Under the pieces are notes generated by a model. It did not search any database and was not told the origin of the DNA. It worked only from the letters and a program-made list of their open reading frames with translations. A program made the translations under genes and the position numbers. From Eggerthella lenta DSM 2243 (GTDB lineage: Bacteria > Actinomycetota > Coriobacteriia > Coriobacteriales > Eggerthellaceae): a stretch of 64,000 nucleotides of DNA. Positions 52,626 to 62,104 of this stretch are shown one piece after another; position 1 is the stretch's first letter, and each line of letters opens with the position of its first letter. The stretch spans positions 2,220,180 to 2,284,179 of the forward strand of contig NC_013204.1 of NCBI RefSeq assembly GCF_000024265.1, written 5' to 3'.

Positions 52626-53442
52626 GGCGCGTCACCTCGTCCGCGGCATCGTCCTCGCCCGCGCCGCCCATGCTGGAGACCACGTCCACGATGCGGCGGT
52701 AGAACGCCGAACGCTCCGTGCCGTTACGGCGCAGCTCGCCGTACAGGCCGCCATCCTTGATGAACACGATGCGGTTGCAGTAGCTGGCCGAGAACGAGTC
52801 GTGCGTGACCATGAGGATGGTGGATCCCCGCTCGTTGAGGTGCGCAAGCGATTCGAGCAGCTGGCGCGCCGATTTCGAATCGAGCGCGCCGGTGGGCTCG
52901 TCGGCCAGCACAAGATGCGGGCGGGTCACCGTGGCGCGCGCCGCGGCCACGCGCTGCTTCTGGCCGCCGGACATCTGGTAGGGGTACTTCTGCAGCACAT
53001 CCTCGATGCCCAGCGTGCGCGCCGCCTCACGCACGCGCGGGTCGATCTCGCGCACGGGCGCCTTCTGGATGGTCAGCGCCAGCGCGATGTTCTCGTACGC
53101 CGTGAGCGTGTCCAGCAGGTTCGAGTCCTGGAAGATGAAGCCCAGGTCCTCGCGCCGGAACTTCGCCAGCTCCTTGCCAGCGAGCGCGGTCACGTCGCGC
53201 CCGCCGACGACGATGGTGCCGCTCGACGGCTTGTCGATGGTGGCCAGGCAGTTCAGTAGCGTCGATTTGCCCGACCCGCTGGGCCCCATGATGCCGGTGA
53301 ACTCGCCGCACGCCACCGCGAAGCTCACGCGGTCGAGCGCCTGCGTCACGCTGCCGTCGTGCTTGCGCCCCTCGGCGCCGTAGCGCTTGCTGAGAGCGCG
53401 CACCTCCACCACCGTCGACGCGCCGACGTCCCTTGCATCCAT
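52615..53442 (-). CDS. ABC transporter ATP-binding protein (MacB/BceA-like)
   Basis: 275-aa nucleotide-binding subunit. Walker [20 protein letters not shown]-loop in [18 protein letters not shown], signature [20 protein letters not shown], Walker [15 protein letters not shown] and H-loop MVTHD are all intact. The C-terminal ~45 residues extend past the usual end. ATG at 53442 with AAGGAG upstream. Works with the downstream permease; likely controlled by the divergent response regulator. Confidence 0.93.
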   Translation of the reverse strand: MDARDVGASTVVEVRALSKRYGAEGRKHDGSVTQALDRVSFAVACGEFTGIMGPSGSGKSTLLNCLATIDKPSSGTIVVGGRDVTALAGKELAKFRREDLGFIFQDSNLLDTLTAYENIALALTIQKAPVREIDPRVREAARTLGIEDVLQKYPYQMSGGQKQRVAAARATVTRPHLVLADEPTGALDSKSARQLLESLAHLNERGSTILMVTHDSFSASYCNRIVFIKDGGLYGELRRNGTERSAFYRRIVDVVSSMGGAGEDDAADEVTRHAC

Positions 53443-53493
53443 ATTCAGCTCCTTCTTCTCGTTTTGCTCCTGCTCCCAGGTTACGAGCCGCTC

Positions 53494-53552
53494 CTTACAG
53501 CGCCTTGCAGCGCGCCTTGCGGCTTCCTTACCGCACCTTGCGGCTGCCTTAC
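53494..53552. promoter_or_regulatory. Direct repeats, candidate response-regulator sites
   Basis: CCTTGCGGCTNCCTTAC occurs at 53515-53531 and 53536-53552, offset by 21 bp (two helical turns), with a half copy (CCTTAC) at 53493. Placed between the divergent ABC and two-component operons, as OmpR/PhoB-type sites usually are. Confidence 0.5.
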
Positions 53553-53627
53553 GATACGAAGAAGCGGATTACCGCGCTCGGCCGCATGTGTCATACTGGC
53601 AAGCACGAAAGAGAAAGGGGTTCGACG

Positions 53628-54374
53628 ATGACCGGCGCATTCGGCATGGTGGAGACGCACTTGCGCGGCAAGCGCATCCTGCTGGTGGACGACGAGCGCG
53701 AGCTGGCCGACATGGTGGCCACCATCTTGCACGGCGCGGGGTTCGCCTCCGTCGACATCGCGAATTCCAGCGCCGAAGCGCTCTCCTCGATCGCGGCGCG
53801 CAGCGCCTCCCCCGAGCACGCGTACCAGCTGTTCGTGCTCGACGTGATGATGCCCGGCATGGACGGCTTCGAGCTGCTCGGACGCATCCGTCAGCTGCCC
53901 GCGCACACCTCGACGCCCGCGCTGTTCCTCACGGCGAAAGACGAGCCTTTCGATCGCGTGTCGGGACTCACGTTGGGCGCCGACGATTACATCGCGAAGC
54001 CGTTTCTGCCCCAAGAGCTGGTGCTGCGCATCGCCGCCGTGCTGCGCCGCTGCTATGCCGCCGAGAACCCGCTGTTGGAGCTGGCTGCGAGCCGCGTGAA
54101 CTTCGCCACCGCCGAGGTGGAGCGCGCCGACGGGCAGACGGTGCCGCTCACCGCCAAAGAACACGAGATCCTGAGCGTGCTCGCGCGCAACGCCGGGCGC
54201 ATCGTCACCATCGATTCCCTGTGCGAGGCGTGCTGGGGCACGTCGTTCGGCTACGAGAACTCGCTCATGGCGCACATCCGTCGCCTGCGCGAGAAGATCG
54301 AGGCAGACCCGTCGGCGCCGGTTTCGCTCGTCACGGCGCGCGGACTGGGCTACAAGCTGGTCGAGCGCGGCTAG
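53628..54374 (+). CDS. OmpR-family response regulator
   Basis: 248-aa DNA-binding regulator. Receiver domain: LLVDDERE acidic pair, phospho-acceptor Asp in VLDVMMPGMDG, and the lysine in DYIAKPFLPQEL. Winged helix: LTAKEHEILSVLARNAGRIVTIDSLCEACWGTSFGYENSLMAHIRRLREKIEADPSAPVSLVTARGLGYKL. The start follows GAAAGGGG. It is followed 3 nt later by its histidine kinase and is divergent from the ABC exporter it likely controls. Confidence 0.92.
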   Translation: MTGAFGMVETHLRGKRILLVDDERELADMVATILHGAGFASVDIANSSAEALSSIAARSASPEHAYQLFVLDVMMPGMDGFELLGRIRQLPAHTSTPALFLTAKDEPFDRVSGLTLGADDYIAKPFLPQELVLRIAAVLRRCYAAENPLLELAASRVNFATAEVERADGQTVPLTAKEHEILSVLARNAGRIVTIDSLCEACWGTSFGYENSLMAHIRRLREKIEADPSAPVSLVTARGLGYKLVERG

Positions 54375-54377
54375 CTC

Positions 54378-55814
54378 ATGGGCCGCGCCCCTCGCACATC
54401 TGCTCGAGACCGTCGCACAAGGCGACCGGCGGGCTTCGCGCGCTTCTTCACCAAGCAGCTGCTGCTGTTCGTGGCGCTGGCGCTGCTCATCGTGGTCATC
54501 GACTTCTTCCTGTACGCCGTCATCGCCTACCGGGAATCGAACTCGAACTTCAACGACGGCACGCCCGCGTCCACGACGCGCGCAGTCGACCAAGCTCTCG
54601 AGCAGGATGCCGACGGCTCATGGACGCTTGGGGAGAACGGCCTGGAGGCGCTCGGCCAGCAGGACGCCTGGGCGCTCGTCATCGGGACGGACGGCGCGGT
54701 GGCCTGGTCGCAGGACAAGCCGGAGGACGTGCCCGACCGGTTCAGCGTGAACGACGTGGCGATGGCAGCGCATTATGCGGCCGTCGCCGACTATCCGGCG
54801 TTTTTCTGGGATCGGGACGACGGCCTGCTGGTCGTGGGTTTCCCGAAGAACGAGTTCTGGACGATGACGCTCACCTACCCCGCGTCGACCGTGCGCAACT
54901 TCCCGCTGTACGTGCTGCTGATATTCGCAGTCGACCTCGGGATCTTGTACACCATCTACGCGGTGTCGCGTCGCCGGACGCAAAACGCCGTGGCTCCCAT
55001 CGCCGAAGCGCTCGACGCGCTGTCTGACGGGCGCGCGGCCGAGCTGCACCTCAAAGGGGATCTGCGCGACATCGGCGACCAGATCACCGAGACGAGCGCC
55101 GTCATCGAGCAGAAGGACGCCGCGCGCGCAAGCTGGATTCGCGGCATCTCCCACGACATCCGCACGCCGCTGTCGATGATTCTCGGCTACGCCGACGCGC
55201 TCGTGCAGGACGAGGGCGCAGCCGAAGAGGCGCGCGCAAGCGCGCGGGTCATCAGAGCGCAGGGGCTCAAGATCAAGGACCTCGTCACCGATCTCAACAC
55301 CGCCTCGCAGCTGGACTACGACATGCAGCCGATGCGCCTGGAACGCGTGCATGCGGCGCGCCTGCTGCGCACCGTGGCGGCCGCGCATGCGAACAGCGGG
55401 CTGGACGAAGCGCATCCTATCGAGCTCGACATCGCAGAGGACGCGCTGAACGCGGTGGTGCTGGGGGACGAGAGGCTGCTCACGCGCGCGGTGGAGAACG
55501 CCATCTCCAACGCGCGGCTGCACAACGAGCAGGGATGCACGATCAGCGTCGAACTGGCGCTGCGAGACAACGCGTACTGCACGATCCGCGTGAGCGACGA
55601 CGGTGCTGGAATCGCGGCTGCCGACCTCGCCGCGCTCGAAGCGCGCCTCGCGCGCTCGCGCACGGCGCGCAGCGCGGCTGGGTCGTTCAACCGCGATCAC
55701 GGCCTGGGGCTCGTTCTGGTCGACCGCATCGCCCGCGCGCACGAGGGATCGCTCTCCCTCGACGGCGCGCCGGGCGAAGGCTTCTCCGTGACCCTCGCCC
55801 TCCCGCTGGCGTAG
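54378..55814 (+). CDS. Sensor histidine kinase
   Basis: 478-aa membrane kinase. The first helix (LLLFVALALLIVVIDFFLYAVIAY) is at about 29-52, an external sensor of about 110 residues follows, then a second helix (NFPLYVLLIFAVDLGILYTIYAV), a HAMP-like linker and the kinase core. H-box SHDIRTPLSMILGYAD, N-box AVENAISNAR, G1 VSDDGAGIAAADL and G2 DHGLGLVLVDRIA are intact. The sizeable external sensor differs from the short BceS-type kinases. Signal unknown. Confidence 0.9.
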   Translation: MGRAPRTSARDRRTRRPAGFARFFTKQLLLFVALALLIVVIDFFLYAVIAYRESNSNFNDGTPASTTRAVDQALEQDADGSWTLGENGLEALGQQDAWALVIGTDGAVAWSQDKPEDVPDRFSVNDVAMAAHYAAVADYPAFFWDRDDGLLVVGFPKNEFWTMTLTYPASTVRNFPLYVLLIFAVDLGILYTIYAVSRRRTQNAVAPIAEALDALSDGRAAELHLKGDLRDIGDQITETSAVIEQKDAARASWIRGISHDIRTPLSMILGYADALVQDEGAAEEARASARVIRAQGLKIKDLVTDLNTASQLDYDMQPMRLERVHAARLLRTVAAAHANSGLDEAHPIELDIAEDALNAVVLGDERLLTRAVENAISNARLHNEQGCTISVELALRDNAYCTIRVSDDGAGIAAADLAALEARLARSRTARSAAGSFNRDHGLGLVLVDRIARAHEGSLSLDGAPGEGFSVTLALPLA

Positions 55815-55826
55815 CGACGGAAGGGT

Positions 55827-56681
55827 TTACGCTCCGCAGACGCCGATGCCGATGAGGCCGGGGCCGGTATGCACCACGAGCACGGGGCTGATCTGCCCTT
55901 CGTACCAGGCGTCCACGTTGTGCACGCGCTGCTCCAGCTCGTGCTTTACTTCGGCCGCCTCCGCAGCGGCATCGCCGTTCACCACGGCCATCGTGCAACG
56001 CGGATACCGCGCCGCTGCCTCCTCGGCGCAGCGCATGGCCTTCTTCAGCGATTGACGGCGACCCTTGGCCTTCGCCACGGTGCAGTACACGCCCTTCTCG
56101 TTGCAGGTGATCACCGGGCGCATGTCCAGCAGACTGCCCACCGCGTACGTCACGTTGCCTATGCGGCCGCCCTTATGCAGGTATTCCAGCGTGTCCACGC
56201 AGAAGAACACCTTCGTGCTCTCCACGATGCGCTCGCTGTCGCGTCGCAGGTCGTCGAGCGTGGCGCCGTCGGCCAGCCTGCGCGCCACCGCAAGCGCGAC
56301 CAAGCCCGCGCCCATGCCGATGTTCTTCGTGTCCACGATGCAGCAGTCCAGCTCGGGCATCCCGACGGTGATCGATCGCATGAGCTCGCATGTGGCCGAC
56401 AGGCCGCTCGAGATAGTGACGATGACGGCCTGCTCGTAACCGTCGTCCACGACGCGCTGCAGCACCTCGCGCGCAATCGCAGGAGTCGGCGTGGACGTAG
56501 TGGGGATCTCCTCGGAGAAGCGGTCGTATACCTGTTGCGGCGTGATGGTCACTTTATCGAGAAAGCTCTCGCGTTCGTAGTTCACCTGCAACGGCACGAC
56601 GTACATGCCGTACCGCTCGACGTCCGCCGGCGGCACGTCGGTGCACGAGTCGATGACGAGAGCGATGCGAGAGGTGTCCAT
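55827..56681 (-). CDS. DegV family fatty-acid-binding protein
   Basis: 284-aa protein of the DegV/FakB family, which binds a fatty acid for phosphorylation by FakA. The hallmark IALVIDSCTDVPP at the N-terminus, TSTPTPAIAREVLQ, VTISSGLSATCELMRSI, VDTKNIGMGAGLVALAVARR and GRIGNVTYAVGSLLDMRPVI are all present. ATG at 56681 is used; an upstream frame of nine codons lacks a ribosome site. Divergent from the DUF1836 gene. Confidence 0.9.
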   Translation of the reverse strand: MDTSRIALVIDSCTDVPPADVERYGMYVVPLQVNYERESFLDKVTITPQQVYDRFSEEIPTTSTPTPAIAREVLQRVVDDGYEQAVIVTISSGLSATCELMRSITVGMPELDCCIVDTKNIGMGAGLVALAVARRLADGATLDDLRRDSERIVESTKVFFCVDTLEYLHKGGRIGNVTYAVGSLLDMRPVITCNEKGVYCTVAKAKGRRQSLKKAMRCAEEAAARYPRCTMAVVNGDAAAEAAEVKHELEQRVHNVDAWYEGQISPVLVVHTGPGLIGIGVCGA

Positions 56682-56847
56682 GCGACCTGCTTTCGTTCGT
56701 CCGGGCATCGCCCGGGTTACTATCTAGTATCAATAACTAGATTATTGGTTGAAACGTACTATGTCAAGCAGTTCTAAAGATTGACTCCAAACGGTCGCCT
56801 TGCTATGCTCGTTTTGTTTCCTCCGCACGCGCGCGAAAGGCTCCTTC

Positions 56848-57393
56848 ATGAACGACGCATCCGTCAGCACATCGACCTATGCCGAGCATCTCGTCTCCCT
56901 GCACCTCCCTCGCTACGACGAGATACCCTCCATCGACCTGTACATGGACCAACTGGTGGGTTTTCTCGAAGACACGCTGGCTCCGCTGTACCAGCCCGGC
57001 GAGAAGATCATCACGCGTTCCATGGTGAACAACTACGTGAAGCAGGGCGTGCTGGCATCGGCCGCAGGCAAGAAGTACACGCGCTCCCACATCGCATACC
57101 TCATCGTCATCTGCACCCTTAAGCAGACGTTCTCCATAGCGGAAATCGACCGGCTCATCCGCATGCAAATCGCCAGCTTCGACACGCGCGTGGCCTACGA
57201 CTACTACTGCGATGCGTTCGAAGCCGCGCTGCGAGCGTTGTTCGCAGCCCTTCCAACCAGCCCGAAAGGCCTGATGAGCGGAGAAAATGAGGGGGATTTC
57301 GAGCGGGATCTGGTGCTGGCTTCCACGGCGGCTGTCGCCTACACGCTCTACATCAAAGCGAGCATCGCCGTAGCGGGCGGGCGGCCCAAATAA
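56848..57393 (+). CDS. DUF1836 domain-containing protein
   Basis: 181-aa protein with a DUF1836 helix-turn-helix-like core (LPRYDEIPSIDLYMDQLVGFLEDTL, ITRSMVNNYVKQGVLASAAGKKYTRSHIAYLIVICTLKQTFSIAEIDRLI). The family is often next to DegV genes and is thought to be regulatory; this is family-level knowledge. AAAGG lies seven nt before the ATG. The 166-bp divergent spacer from degV is AT-rich. Confidence 0.85.
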   Translation: MNDASVSTSTYAEHLVSLHLPRYDEIPSIDLYMDQLVGFLEDTLAPLYQPGEKIITRSMVNNYVKQGVLASAAGKKYTRSHIAYLIVICTLKQTFSIAEIDRLIRMQIASFDTRVAYDYYCDAFEAALRALFAALPTSPKGLMSGENEGDFERDLVLASTAAVAYTLYIKASIAVAGGRPK

Positions 57394-57487
57394 CGCCTTC
57401 CGCTCATTTCGTGCGCAAAGCCGAGCGGATGCGACCGGCTCGGTTACAATAAAAGGGTTGATCCCATCCCAACGAATGGAGGAGCCC

Positions 57488-59500
57488 TTGGAAGCGCTCA
57501 TGCTCGCCCTGCTCTTGCTGGCGGCCGTCCTCGTCTCGTCGGTCATCGACCAGCTGGTGCCCAAGATCTCCTCGCCCCTCATACAGATCCTGCTTGGCCT
57601 CGGCATCGCGCTTCTCGCTTCCTCGCAAATCAAGATCGAACTCGATGACAAGCTGTTCCTCGTGCTGTTCATCGCTCCTTTGCTCTACGACGAGGCCAAG
57701 AACATCGACAAGGCATCGCTGTGGCGCAACCGCAAGCCCGTGCTGTCGCTGGCCATCGGACTGGTGCTTGCCACGGCGCTCGTCGTGGGGTTCGCCGTCC
57801 ACTGGCTCGTGCCGTCCATCAGCTTGTTCGCCGCTTTCGCGCTGGGCGCGGCGCTCGGCCCGACCGATGCCGTGGCGGTAGCGTCGCTTTCCAAGGAAAC
57901 GAGCATCTCCTCACGTTCCAAGAGCATTCTCGAAGGCGAGTCGCTCATCAACGACGCCTCGGGCATCGTGGCGTTCCAATTCGCCATCGCAGCCGCCGTC
58001 ACCGGCACGTTCTCCCTCGTCGACGCCACAGCCGACTTCCTGTTCAGCTTCTTCGGCGGTATCCTCATGGGCATCGCCCTGGGCTACCTGGGCAACTTCC
58101 TAGTGCGCAAGGTTCGCTCGTGGGGCCTGGAGAACACGACCTTCCACGTGTTGTTCGAGGTGTTCACGCCGTTCATCGTGTACCTTGTGGCCAACGCGCT
58201 GCACACGAGCGGCATCCTGGCCGTGGTGGCGGCAGGTCTCGTGAACGTCATCTCGCCGCGCATCATCGGGCCGTCCATCTCGCGCATGAACATCGTCTCG
58301 ACAAGCGTCTGGCGGGTGCTGTCCTTCGCGCTCAACGGCGTGGTGTTCGTGTTGCTGGGCACGCAGCTGCCGCTCGCCTTTCAAGGAACATGGGAAAGCA
58401 CGGCCGTTTCGAACGACAAGCTCATCGCGTACGTGCTGGGTCTCGCCTTCATCGTGATCTTCGCACGATTCGTTTGGGTGATGGCCATGGAATGGGTGCA
58501 CAGCCGCGCCGAACGCGCAGATCGCCCGTTCGGGTTGGAGAACGTGCGCACGGCTGCCGTCATGACCCTGGGCGGCCCGAAAGGAGCCATCACGCTGGCC
58601 GTGGCGTTCACCATATCCTACGCGGTGCCGCAGCGCGACCTCATGATATTCATGGCCTGCGGCGTGATCGTAGTAACCCTGCTTCTGGCCACGTTCGTCG
58701 TGCCCCTGCTGGCACCGAAGAAGCCGCCCACCGACGAGGACCTGCGCTGCGACGAGACCGAGGTGAGCATCGAGATACTGCGCACCGTCATCGAGGACTT
58801 GGCCGCGCGCCAGACCGCCGAGAACCGTGCGGCCACGCAGATGGTGATCCGCTCCTACAACGACCGCATCGCGCGCATCAAAAGCCGCAACGACATCGAG
58901 GACGAGCCGAACACGGCCCTGCGCCTGCAAGCGGTGCGCTGGGAGCAGGAGCTCGCGCTCAAGCTCATCGACGACGAGGAGATCTACCCCATCATCGGCT
59001 ACCAGTACCTCAGCCGCCTCGCCCGCATCGAGAACATGCTGAAGCATCATCGAGGCCGCTGGTCGGCTCAGAACTTCATGCTGCGCCTGCGAGCCATAGC
59101 GCGCTCGGGATGGCACCGCATCGTCGCCGGACTGCCCGGCATCAACGTCACGGAACGCGTGCAGGCCATCCGCGATCTGCAGATGCAATGCGCCGAGCAC
59201 GTGGTGGAGCGCCTGCAGCAGAAGCTGGCCTCCCCCGAATCGGACGAACCGGCCGAGGACGTCAGCACGCTCTTGCTGGAATACCAGCGTTCCATCACGG
59301 CCTTGCGCAATGCCAACCCGTCCATCACCGCCCTCACGAACACGGCAAGCAAGGCCCAAGACATCGAACGCTACGGCTTGCGCCTCGAGCTCGAGCAGAT
59401 CCAAGCGCGCTACGAAGACGGCGACCTGTGCCGATCCTCGTACAAGCGCCTGCGCGAGAATGTCGCCCTGATGCAGGTCGACCTGGAGGACAACGTATAA
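57488..59500 (+). CDS. Na+/H+ antiporter, CPA1 (NhaP/YjcE) type
   Basis: 670-aa protein: about twelve membrane helices to residue 405 with the ion-binding GPTDAVAVASL and EGESLINDASGIVAFQ motifs, then a cytoplasmic domain of about 260 residues rich in helices (EILRTVIEDLAARQTAENRAATQMV). This C-terminal extension is typical of Na_H_Exchanger/YjcE proteins. Start read as TTG at 57488 with GGAGGA five to six nt upstream; ATG at 57500 is the alternative. TACAAT at 57445-57450 is a plausible -10. Confidence 0.88.
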   Translation: MEALMLALLLLAAVLVSSVIDQLVPKISSPLIQILLGLGIALLASSQIKIELDDKLFLVLFIAPLLYDEAKNIDKASLWRNRKPVLSLAIGLVLATALVVGFAVHWLVPSISLFAAFALGAALGPTDAVAVASLSKETSISSRSKSILEGESLINDASGIVAFQFAIAAAVTGTFSLVDATADFLFSFFGGILMGIALGYLGNFLVRKVRSWGLENTTFHVLFEVFTPFIVYLVANALHTSGILAVVAAGLVNVISPRIIGPSISRMNIVSTSVWRVLSFALNGVVFVLLGTQLPLAFQGTWESTAVSNDKLIAYVLGLAFIVIFARFVWVMAMEWVHSRAERADRPFGLENVRTAAVMTLGGPKGAITLAVAFTISYAVPQRDLMIFMACGVIVVTLLLATFVVPLLAPKKPPTDEDLRCDETEVSIEILRTVIEDLAARQTAENRAATQMVIRSYNDRIARIKSRNDIEDEPNTALRLQAVRWEQELALKLIDDEEIYPIIGYQYLSRLARIENMLKHHRGRWSAQNFMLRLRAIARSGWHRIVAGLPGINVTERVQAIRDLQMQCAEHVVERLQQKLASPESDEPAEDVSTLLLEYQRSITALRNANPSITALTNTASKAQDIERYGLRLELEQIQARYEDGDLCRSSYKRLRENVALMQVDLEDNV

Positions 59501-59525
59501 AAAAGGCCGCCCATCGGGCGGCCTT
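59497..59525. terminator. Bidirectional intrinsic terminator
   Basis: AAGGCCGCCC/GGGCGGCCTT, a 10-bp stem with an ATC loop. The minus strand continues into six Ts, so it is a strong terminator for argS and also follows the antiporter stop. Confidence 0.88.
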
Positions 59526-59539
59526 CCTTCGAACGAAAC

Positions 59540-61276
59540 CTACATCTTGGCCGGAGCGGAAACGCCCAGCAGGTCCAGCGTCTTGGCCAGCACGATGCGC
59601 GTGGCGTCCACGAGGGCAAGACGCGCGTTCGTCACAGCCTCCTCCTCGCCGATGACGTGGCAGTTCGTGTAGAACGAATGGAACAGCGAGGCCAGATCCT
59701 GAGCGTAGTGCGTCAAACGGAACGCCGCGCGGTCGCGAGCCGCCTGAGCCACGAGCGGGCCGAAGTCGTCCATCTTGCGCATCAGCGCCAGCTCGGACTC
59801 GTGCGTGAGCGGCGAGAGGTCCACGTTCGCCGGGATCACCTTCGAGGCCAGCTCGTCCATCGACATGTCGCCGTTCGCGGCCGCTTCGGCATCGGCCGGG
59901 TCGGCCGCCTTGCGCAGGATCGAGCAGATGCGCGCGTGCGCGTACTGCACGTAGTACACCGGGTTCGACGCGTCCTTCTTCTTCGCCACCTCGATGTCGA
60001 AGTCGATGGGCTGGTCGGAGGACTTCGCCAGCATGAGGTAGCGGGTGGCGTCCACGCCCACCTCGTCGATGAGCTCCTCGAACGTGATCATCTCGCCCGT
60101 GCGCTTCGACATGCGCACGGCCTCGCCGTCGCGGAACAGGTTCACCAGCTGGCCGAGCATGATCTCGAGCGCGCCGGGCCAGCCCCACGCGGCCAGCATG
60201 GCCTCGCAGCGGGCGATGTAGCCGTGGTGGTCGGCGCCCCAGATGTTGATGAGGTGGTCGAAGCCGCGCTCCATCTTGTTGTAGTGGTACGCCACGTCGC
60301 TCATGAAGTACGTCATCTCGCCGTTGGCCTTGATGAGCACGCGATCCTTCTCGTCGTCGAACGCGCTGGACCTGAACCAGGTGGCGCCGTCCTCGACGTA
60401 GATGTAGCCCTTCTCGTCCATGGCCTTGAGGCTGCGGTCCACCGCGCTCAAGCCGTCCTCATCGGGCACGTACAGCGAGCGCTCGGAGAACCAGCATCCG
60501 AAGGTGGTGCCGAACCGCTCGGTGACGCGGTGCTGCTCGGCCAACTCGTAGGCATAGGCGCGCTCGCGGAAGTTCTCCATGCGCTCCTTCGGGTCGGCAT
60601 CGAGCCACTTGTCGCCGTCCTCATCGATGATGGTCTGCGCGATATCCTTCACGTAAGAGCCTGCATAGCACGCCTCGGGCATCTCCACGTCGCGGCCCAG
60701 CAGCTGCTGGTAGCGCACGGCCACCGACTCGCCGAAGTTGTCCATCTGCGTGCCGGCATCGTTGATGTAGAACTCTTCGAACACGTCGTAGCCCGCATGG
60801 CGCATGACGCGCGCCGTGGCATCGCCCAGCGCGGCCCAGCGGCCATGGCCCACGTGCAAGGGGCCGGTGGGGTTCGCCGAGATGTACTCCAGGTTGATCT
60901 TGCGCTCGCCCTCGGGAATCTCGCCCTTGCCGAAGTCGTCCTTCTCGGCGCGAGCCGCCGCCACAACGCCCTGCAGGACGGCGTTCGCCAGACGAATGTT
61001 GATGAAGCCGGGGCCGGCGATGTCGACGGAAGCGATCATGTCGTTCTCGGGCAGGTGGTCGACGATGATCTGAGCGATCTCGCGAGGATTCTTCTTGGCA
61101 AGCTTTGCCGAACGCATGGCGACGGTGGACGCCCAGTCGCCGTTGCTCTCGTCGCGCGGGCGCTCGAGAGCCGCCTCGGGAGCCTGCTCGAGCGTGAGCG
61201 TTCCGTCCTCGCACGCGGCCGCGACGGCCGCGTCGATCAGCTGTTCAAGTTGTTCGCGAATTTGCATGGTACGCAT
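59540..61276 (-). CDS. argS: Arginine--tRNA ligase
   Basis: 578-aa class I synthetase. N-terminal Arg-S additional domain (about 1-115), HIGH signature in SANPTGPLHVGHGRWAALGDA, the KMSKS-equivalent MSKRTGEMI, and a DALR anticodon-binding C-terminus ending in LDLLGVSAPAKM. The start is either this ATG or the one at 61267; AAGGA is rather close (3 nt) to the first and far (12 nt) from the second. Convergent with the CPA1 antiporter. Confidence 0.96.
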   Translation of the reverse strand: MRTMQIREQLEQLIDAAVAAACEDGTLTLEQAPEAALERPRDESNGDWASTVAMRSAKLAKKNPREIAQIIVDHLPENDMIASVDIAGPGFINIRLANAVLQGVVAAARAEKDDFGKGEIPEGERKINLEYISANPTGPLHVGHGRWAALGDATARVMRHAGYDVFEEFYINDAGTQMDNFGESVAVRYQQLLGRDVEMPEACYAGSYVKDIAQTIIDEDGDKWLDADPKERMENFRERAYAYELAEQHRVTERFGTTFGCWFSERSLYVPDEDGLSAVDRSLKAMDEKGYIYVEDGATWFRSSAFDDEKDRVLIKANGEMTYFMSDVAYHYNKMERGFDHLINIWGADHHGYIARCEAMLAAWGWPGALEIMLGQLVNLFRDGEAVRMSKRTGEMITFEELIDEVGVDATRYLMLAKSSDQPIDFDIEVAKKKDASNPVYYVQYAHARICSILRKAADPADAEAAANGDMSMDELASKVIPANVDLSPLTHESELALMRKMDDFGPLVAQAARDRAAFRLTHYAQDLASLFHSFYTNCHVIGEEEAVTNARLALVDATRIVLAKTLDLLGVSAPAKM

Positions 61277-61473
61277 CTTTCCTTAGCGGATGGGTCTTTC
61301 GTTTACACGTCTCACGATTCTACCATGTTCCCGAGCGTTTGGGGCACGCAGCCCCCACGCGTTTCACTCGAACGCCCGTTATGCAGAAAACATACACACG
61401 ACCTCGGATAATCTCCGTTTCGTTGCGCACATATGGTACAGTGACCCAGCAACCGACGAGAGAAAGGACCGGC

Positions 61474-61929
61474 ATGGAATTGCGATTCGAGCATGGGAAC
61501 TTCGATGACGCGCGCATCGTACGCACACGCGTGTTCATGGAGGAACAGGGTTTCCAGGACGAGTTCGACGACATCGACGACGATCCGCGCACCATCCACG
61601 TAACGCTTTACGACGCAAACGCCCTTGTCGGCTGCGCACGCACCTTCCCCGATCCCGACCGCCCCGATCAGCCGGGTCGCTGGGTGTTCGGCCGCCTGGC
61701 CGTGCTTCCCGAGGCGCGCCGCGGCGGCTTCGGGGCCGCGCTGCTGGCCGAGTCCGAGCGCCTGGCGCGCGAGGCCGGCGCGACCGAAATGCACCTGCAC
61801 GCCCAATGCCGCGTCACGCCGTTCTACGGGCGTATGGGCTACGCGCAGTACGGTCCCGTCGAGCTGGACGAGCACGTCGAGCACATCTGGATGGAGAAAC
61901 TCCTGGATGAGACAGGGGGACGAGGTTAG
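61474..61929 (+). CDS. GNAT family N-acetyltransferase
   Basis: 151-aa ElaA-like acetyltransferase. Acetyl-CoA-binding motif A is RLAVLPEARRGGFGAALLAESERLA; the late strand is CRVTPFYGRMGYAQYG. Substrate unknown. The ATG at 61474 has AAAGGA upstream. The last seven residues and the stop codon lie inside the left arm of a palindromic repeat, so the native C-terminus has apparently been replaced or extended by insertion of that element. Confidence 0.86.
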   Translation: MELRFEHGNFDDARIVRTRVFMEEQGFQDEFDDIDDDPRTIHVTLYDANALVGCARTFPDPDRPDQPGRWVFGRLAVLPEARRGGFGAALLAESERLAREAGATEMHLHAQCRVTPFYGRMGYAQYGPVELDEHVEHIWMEKLLDETGGRG

Positions 61930-62001
61930 TGCCTCATTCCGCAAGCATACCGCATCCGTATCGACAGGGAATGAGGCATTAGCCCCGTCCCCCTGTCTCA
62001 T
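61907..62001. repeat. REP-like palindrome overlapping the GNAT stop
   Basis: Arms 61907-61940 and 61968-62001 pair over 34 positions with three differences, two of them G-U compatible in RNA (ATGAGACAGGGGGACG at the outer end, TGCCTCATTCC at the inner end). A run of ten Cs (62002-62011) and a partial third copy (CGTCTCATTCC) follow. The GACAGGGGGACG motif recalls REP sequences mobilised by TnpA-REP transposases. Confidence 0.75.
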
Positions 62002-62028
62002 CCCCCCCCCCGTCTCATTCCCGCACGC

Positions 62029-62061
62029 GAAAAAGGATCCCCCGCCGAAGCAGGGGATCCT
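62029..62061 (-). terminator. Intrinsic terminator of the YfcC-type gene
   Basis: AGGATCCCC/GGGGATCCT stem with a GCCGAAGCA-like loop, followed on the minus strand by five Ts. Confidence 0.8.
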
Positions 62062-62104
62062 CGAAACGCGTCGGTTCATTGCGGCTATGCCGCGGGTTGC
62101 ACGC

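Noticed and set aside
62002-62011. Ten-C tract as a second phase-variable switch.
   Set aside because: It lies between the GNAT and YfcC-type genes, downstream of both stops, so length changes would not alter a reading frame.
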